Origin: Paenibacillus sp. MMS18-CY102
GTDB taxonomy: Bacteria > Bacillota > Bacilli > Paenibacillales > Paenibacillaceae
Length of the DNA stretch: 64,000 nt
NCBI RefSeq assembly: GCF_009789195.1
Contig: NZ_WSTC01000011.1
Location: forward strand, 1-64,000
Direction: 5' to 3'
The translations under genes were made by a program, and so were the position numbers. Shown here one piece after another: positions 61,872-64,000 of the stretch (its first letter is position 1; every line of letters starts with the position of its first letter). The notes below the pieces were generated by a model, which ran no database searches, was not told the DNA's origin, and worked only from the letters and a program-made list of their open reading frames with translations.

Positions 61872-63029
61872 ATGATGCGAATGAAAATCCCTTCCGTGCG
61901 CCCTTCTAATAGGCCGCCTTTATACCTTTCATTGGTATGGCTCATTTATTTGGTTATCCCGCTATACACGATCTTTCAACAGCCATTGGAAGAGATGCTG
62001 CTTGATTTATTGGTCGTCCTGCTATTCGCCGCTGTTTATGTCATAAGCTTCGTTAATGACCGTTATCGGTTTGCGCTTGTTTGGGTGCAGTTTCTCATCA
62101 TTGGCTATTTCACGCTGCATTATGATCCGAACTTTTTCTTTATGGGATTTTATCCTTCCCCAGTCATCTCGATGATGCGTGCCACGTGGCAATTGATTGT
62201 CGCTTGGGCGGGGCTGGCTTGCCTTCATGTTTGCGTCCTGTGGCTATATCACTTTGATTTCACGAATAACGATATGCTCACGATATTGCCAGCCATGCTC
62301 ATTATGCTGTTCATGCCGCTTGCCTTCCGGTTAGGGCGTCGATCGAGGGAGCTGCGCCAGAAGCTGGACTTGGCCAATGAACAAATCGCACGAATGTCGG
62401 CGAACGAAGAACGCGCACGCATTTCGCGTGACTTGCATGACACGCTCGGCCATTCGCTATCGCTAATTACGATGAAGAGCGAGCTCGCGGAGAAACTGAT
62501 GGCCAAAAATCATGAGCGGGCGGTACAGGAAGTACGGGACATTCAGTCAACGTCGCGCGCGGCGCTCAAGCAGGTGAGGGAACTCGTGCAAGGCCTGAAT
62601 ATGACATCGCTCACCGAGGAGATTAATCATGCGAAGCAATTATTAGCTGCTGCCAATATAAAGCTTGGCATCGTTGGCGTAGAGGAGCATGAAGCAGACG
62701 CTTCCATGCCTCTGATTAATCATATTGTTGGCATGTGCTTGCGCGAGTCGATGACGAACGTCGTACGGCATAGCAAGGCAACGGCATGCACGATTGAGAT
62801 CGAATGCACGAAGGATGCTTTCTCGCTCATCGTGACAGATAACGGCGTTGGCGTTGACGCCGAACAACTTGCAGCGCCACTAGGCGGAAACGGGCTGAAT
62901 GGCATGAGGGAGCGCTTGAAGCTAGTGGAAGGCAAGCTGCATATACATGCGGCAAGTGGCGGCGGGACAAGCATACGTTTTGTAGTGCCGTTAGTTGCCC
63001 GTGCATCGGAAGGAGAGCAAGCGAGATGA
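61872..63029 (+). CDS. yvfT: Sensor histidine kinase (HisKA_3, YvfT/DesK-like)
   Basis: A 385-residue kinase with five or six membrane helices (about 17-150) and no extracellular sensor domain, as in DesK-type intramembrane sensors. The phospho-acceptor His about 189 lies in RISRDLHDTLGHSLSLI (HisKA_3). The ATPase domain has the N box LRESMTNVVRHSKA and G boxes VTDNGVGVD and GNGLNGMRERL. It begins directly after the permease and overlaps the regulator by 4 bases (ATGA). The signal is unknown; membrane state or transporter substrate is plausible. Confidence 0.88.
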   Translation: MMRMKIPSVRPSNRPPLYLSLVWLIYLVIPLYTIFQQPLEEMLLDLLVVLLFAAVYVISFVNDRYRFALVWVQFLIIGYFTLHYDPNFFFMGFYPSPVISMMRATWQLIVAWAGLACLHVCVLWLYHFDFTNNDMLTILPAMLIMLFMPLAFRLGRRSRELRQKLDLANEQIARMSANEERARISRDLHDTLGHSLSLITMKSELAEKLMAKNHERAVQEVRDIQSTSRAALKQVRELVQGLNMTSLTEEINHAKQLLAAANIKLGIVGVEEHEADASMPLINHIVGMCLRESMTNVVRHSKATACTIEIECTKDAFSLIVTDNGVGVDAEQLAAPLGGNGLNGMRERLKLVEGKLHIHAASGGGTSIRFVVPLVARASEGEQAR

Positions 63030-63628
63030 AAGTAATTATTGCAGAAGATCAAGGAATGCTTAGAGGCGCGCTCAGTGCCTTGCTGGATTTGGAAAACGAC
63101 ATTGAAGTGATCGGGCAAGCTGAAAATGGCGAGCAAGCGCTGGCATTGATTTTGTCGCTTTCTCCGGATATATGCCTGCTCGATATCGAGATGCCCCTGT
63201 TATCGGGATTGGACGTTGCTGAGCAGCTGTTCAGCCGCAAGCATCCTTGTAAGGTTGTCATATTGACGACCTTTTCGCGCTCGGGCTACTTTCAGCGGGC
63301 GATGCGGGCAGGCGCCAGCGGGTTTCTGTTAAAGGATTCGCCCATTGATGAGCTAGGCGCAGCGCTGCGAAAGGTGATGGAAGGCGGGAAGGCCGTTAGC
63401 CCAGAGCTAGCCGTTTCGTTATGGGAGGCGGGCAATCCGCTCTCTGAACGGGAGCAAGAGGTGCTCCGGTACGCAAGCGAAGGGCTGTCTGCACGCGAAA
63501 TCGCGGCTCATGTTCATTTGACAGCTGGAACGGTGCGGAACTACTTGTCAGAGGCGATCCGAAAGCTGGATGCGAAAAATCGGATCGATGCGATAAGCAT
63601 TGCGACCCATAAAGGTTGGTTATCATAA
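63026..63628 (+). CDS. yvfU: NarL/FixJ response regulator (YvfU/DesR-like)
   Basis: A 200-residue regulator. Receiver: acidic residues near 7-8 (AEDQG), phospho-Asp about 53 in LLDIEMPLLSG, Thr/Ser in LTTFSRSGYF, Lys in FLLKDSP (about 103). The LuxR-type HTH is LSEREQEVLRYASEGLSAREI and HLTAGTVRNYLSEAI. It most likely controls its own operon, perhaps through the inverted repeat before the ATPase gene. DesR of the lipid-fluidity system has the same layout. Confidence 0.9.
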   Translation: MKVIIAEDQGMLRGALSALLDLENDIEVIGQAENGEQALALILSLSPDICLLDIEMPLLSGLDVAEQLFSRKHPCKVVILTTFSRSGYFQRAMRAGASGFLLKDSPIDELGAALRKVMEGGKAVSPELAVSLWEAGNPLSEREQEVLRYASEGLSAREIAAHVHLTAGTVRNYLSEAIRKLDAKNRIDAISIATHKGWLS

Positions 63629-63644
63629 TAAGCCAGGCCATGCA

Positions 63645-63682
63645 GCCGGCAGCCGTTCACTTGAGCGGTTGCCGGTTTTGTT
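63645..63682 (+). terminator. Terminator after the response regulator
   Basis: GCCGGCAGCCGTTC pairs with GAGCGGTTGCCGG, followed by TTTTGTT. Confidence 0.75.
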
Positions 63683-63819
63683 CTGTGAGCAGACAGGAGC
63701 ATAAACGAAGGCGGACGGGCATAAGCTGTACAAGCAGACAGGCATGGCGCGGCGAACCGGAGCTCCCGATCCTCGCGTTCTGAAATGCCAATATCGACCG
63801 TTCGGGAGGGTTTATGTGC

Positions 63820-64000
63820 ATGAGGATGGATGGGGTAGGCGGCGGCTGGCGGCGGCTAGCGGCAGCGCTATTGTTATTGCTAAGCTTGGTTGTTTCGAAT
63901 CCGGCGGGCGCTGGCGCGGCAGGAAACGTGAGTGCGATCGGTACGCAAGCTAAAGCTGCAGCGATAATCGATGTGGATTCGGGCCGTCTCTTGTATTCGA
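63820..64000 (+). CDS. dacB: D-alanyl-D-alanine carboxypeptidase DacB-like, N-terminal part
   Basis: The first 60 codons of a secreted S11 carboxypeptidase; the rest is beyond the window. A basic start (MRMDGVGGGWRR) leads into a signal peptide (about 13-36, LAAALLLLLSLVVSNPAGAG), then KAAAIIDVDSGRLLYS, the typical strand before the SxxK active site. ATG 63820 is 9 bases after GGGAGGG; ATG 63814 is too close. In Bacillus dacB follows scpB/ypuI, so the call rests on both sequence and synteny. Another PBP5-type enzyme remains possible. Confidence 0.75.
   Translation, partial: MRMDGVGGGWRRLAAALLLLLSLVVSNPAGAGAAGNVSAIGTQAKAAAIIDVDSGRLLYS

Noticed and set aside
1-64000. CRISPR arrays, tRNA or rRNA genes, prophage and defence islands
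   Set aside because: None was seen: no regularly spaced repeats, no cloverleaf-like gene, no phage structural or restriction genes. XerD is in its housekeeping position and is not an integrase.

Overview
The window is a piece of a chromosome from an endospore-forming Firmicute, most likely a member of the Paenibacillaceae (Paenibacillus/Cohnella type). The basis is a dense set of sporulation genes (spoIIIAA-AH, spoIVB, spo0A, spoIIM, spoIIAA-AB-sigF, spoVAA-AB-AF, mciZ, a spo0E-like gene, dacF, ytfJ), a Bacillus-like gene order, strong AGGAGG-type ribosome sites with frequent TTG/GTG starts, and moderate GC content. The genus is inferred from general appearance, not from any search.

Left edge (1-4.6 kb): the 3' end of an IS3-family element, then a LacI-family regulator divergent from a GH13 maltodextrin-degrading enzyme with a perfect GAAACCGGTTTC operator between them, then a convergent comB-type phosphatase and yqhV. 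4.7-10.5 kb: the complete spoIIIA operon (the mother-cell to forespore channel) behind a good sigma-E promoter. 10.6-21 kb: housekeeping genes accB-accC, the yqhY/amaP alkaline-shock membrane cluster, nusB, folD, xseAB, ispA, dxs and tlyA. 21.3-26.6 kb: an unrecognised membrane-anchored protein, argR, recN, spoIVB and spo0A; spo0A is preceded by three 0A boxes and a sigma-H promoter.

26.8-34.5 kb: yqzF, then lpdA-bkdAA-bkdAB-bkdB (branched-chain 2-oxoacid dehydrogenase, supplying primers for branched fatty acids) with a FapR-like box upstream, lipB, a tiny prli42 gene antisense to the lipB end, and an M20 peptidase. 34.5-36.8 kb: mciZ (50 codons) divergent from nudF, then spoIIM and fur. mciZ and spoIIM have sigma-E promoters of the same architecture. 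36.8-44.6 kb: a subtilisin-like protease, ald, yqzK, xerD, deoB, punA, a spo0E-like phosphatase with an upstream 0A box, and pdp. 44.8-51 kb: dacF, the spoIIA operon with a sigma-H promoter, and a reduced spoVA operon (AA, AB, AF only). 51.2-57.2 kb: lysA, ppiB, and the riboflavin operon ribD-ribE-ribBA-ribH under an FMN riboswitch whose terminator stem contains the ribD ribosome site. 57.2-64 kb: scpA-scpB, ytfI-ytfJ, a yvfRSTU-like ABC transporter/two-component set, and the first 60 codons of a DacB-type carboxypeptidase.

Functionally the window links sporulation control (Spo0A to SpoIIA/sigma-F to sigma-E targets, with SpoIVB and SpoIIIA as later checkpoints) to core lipid, nucleoside and cofactor metabolism. 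I found no CRISPR array, rRNA, tRNA, phage or obvious defence island. The most interesting points are small genes and control sites: prli42, mciZ, the trio of sigma-E promoters, the FapR-like box and adjacent palindrome before bkd, the 0A-linked spo0E-like gene, and the split spoVA operon with an enlarged SpoVAF.
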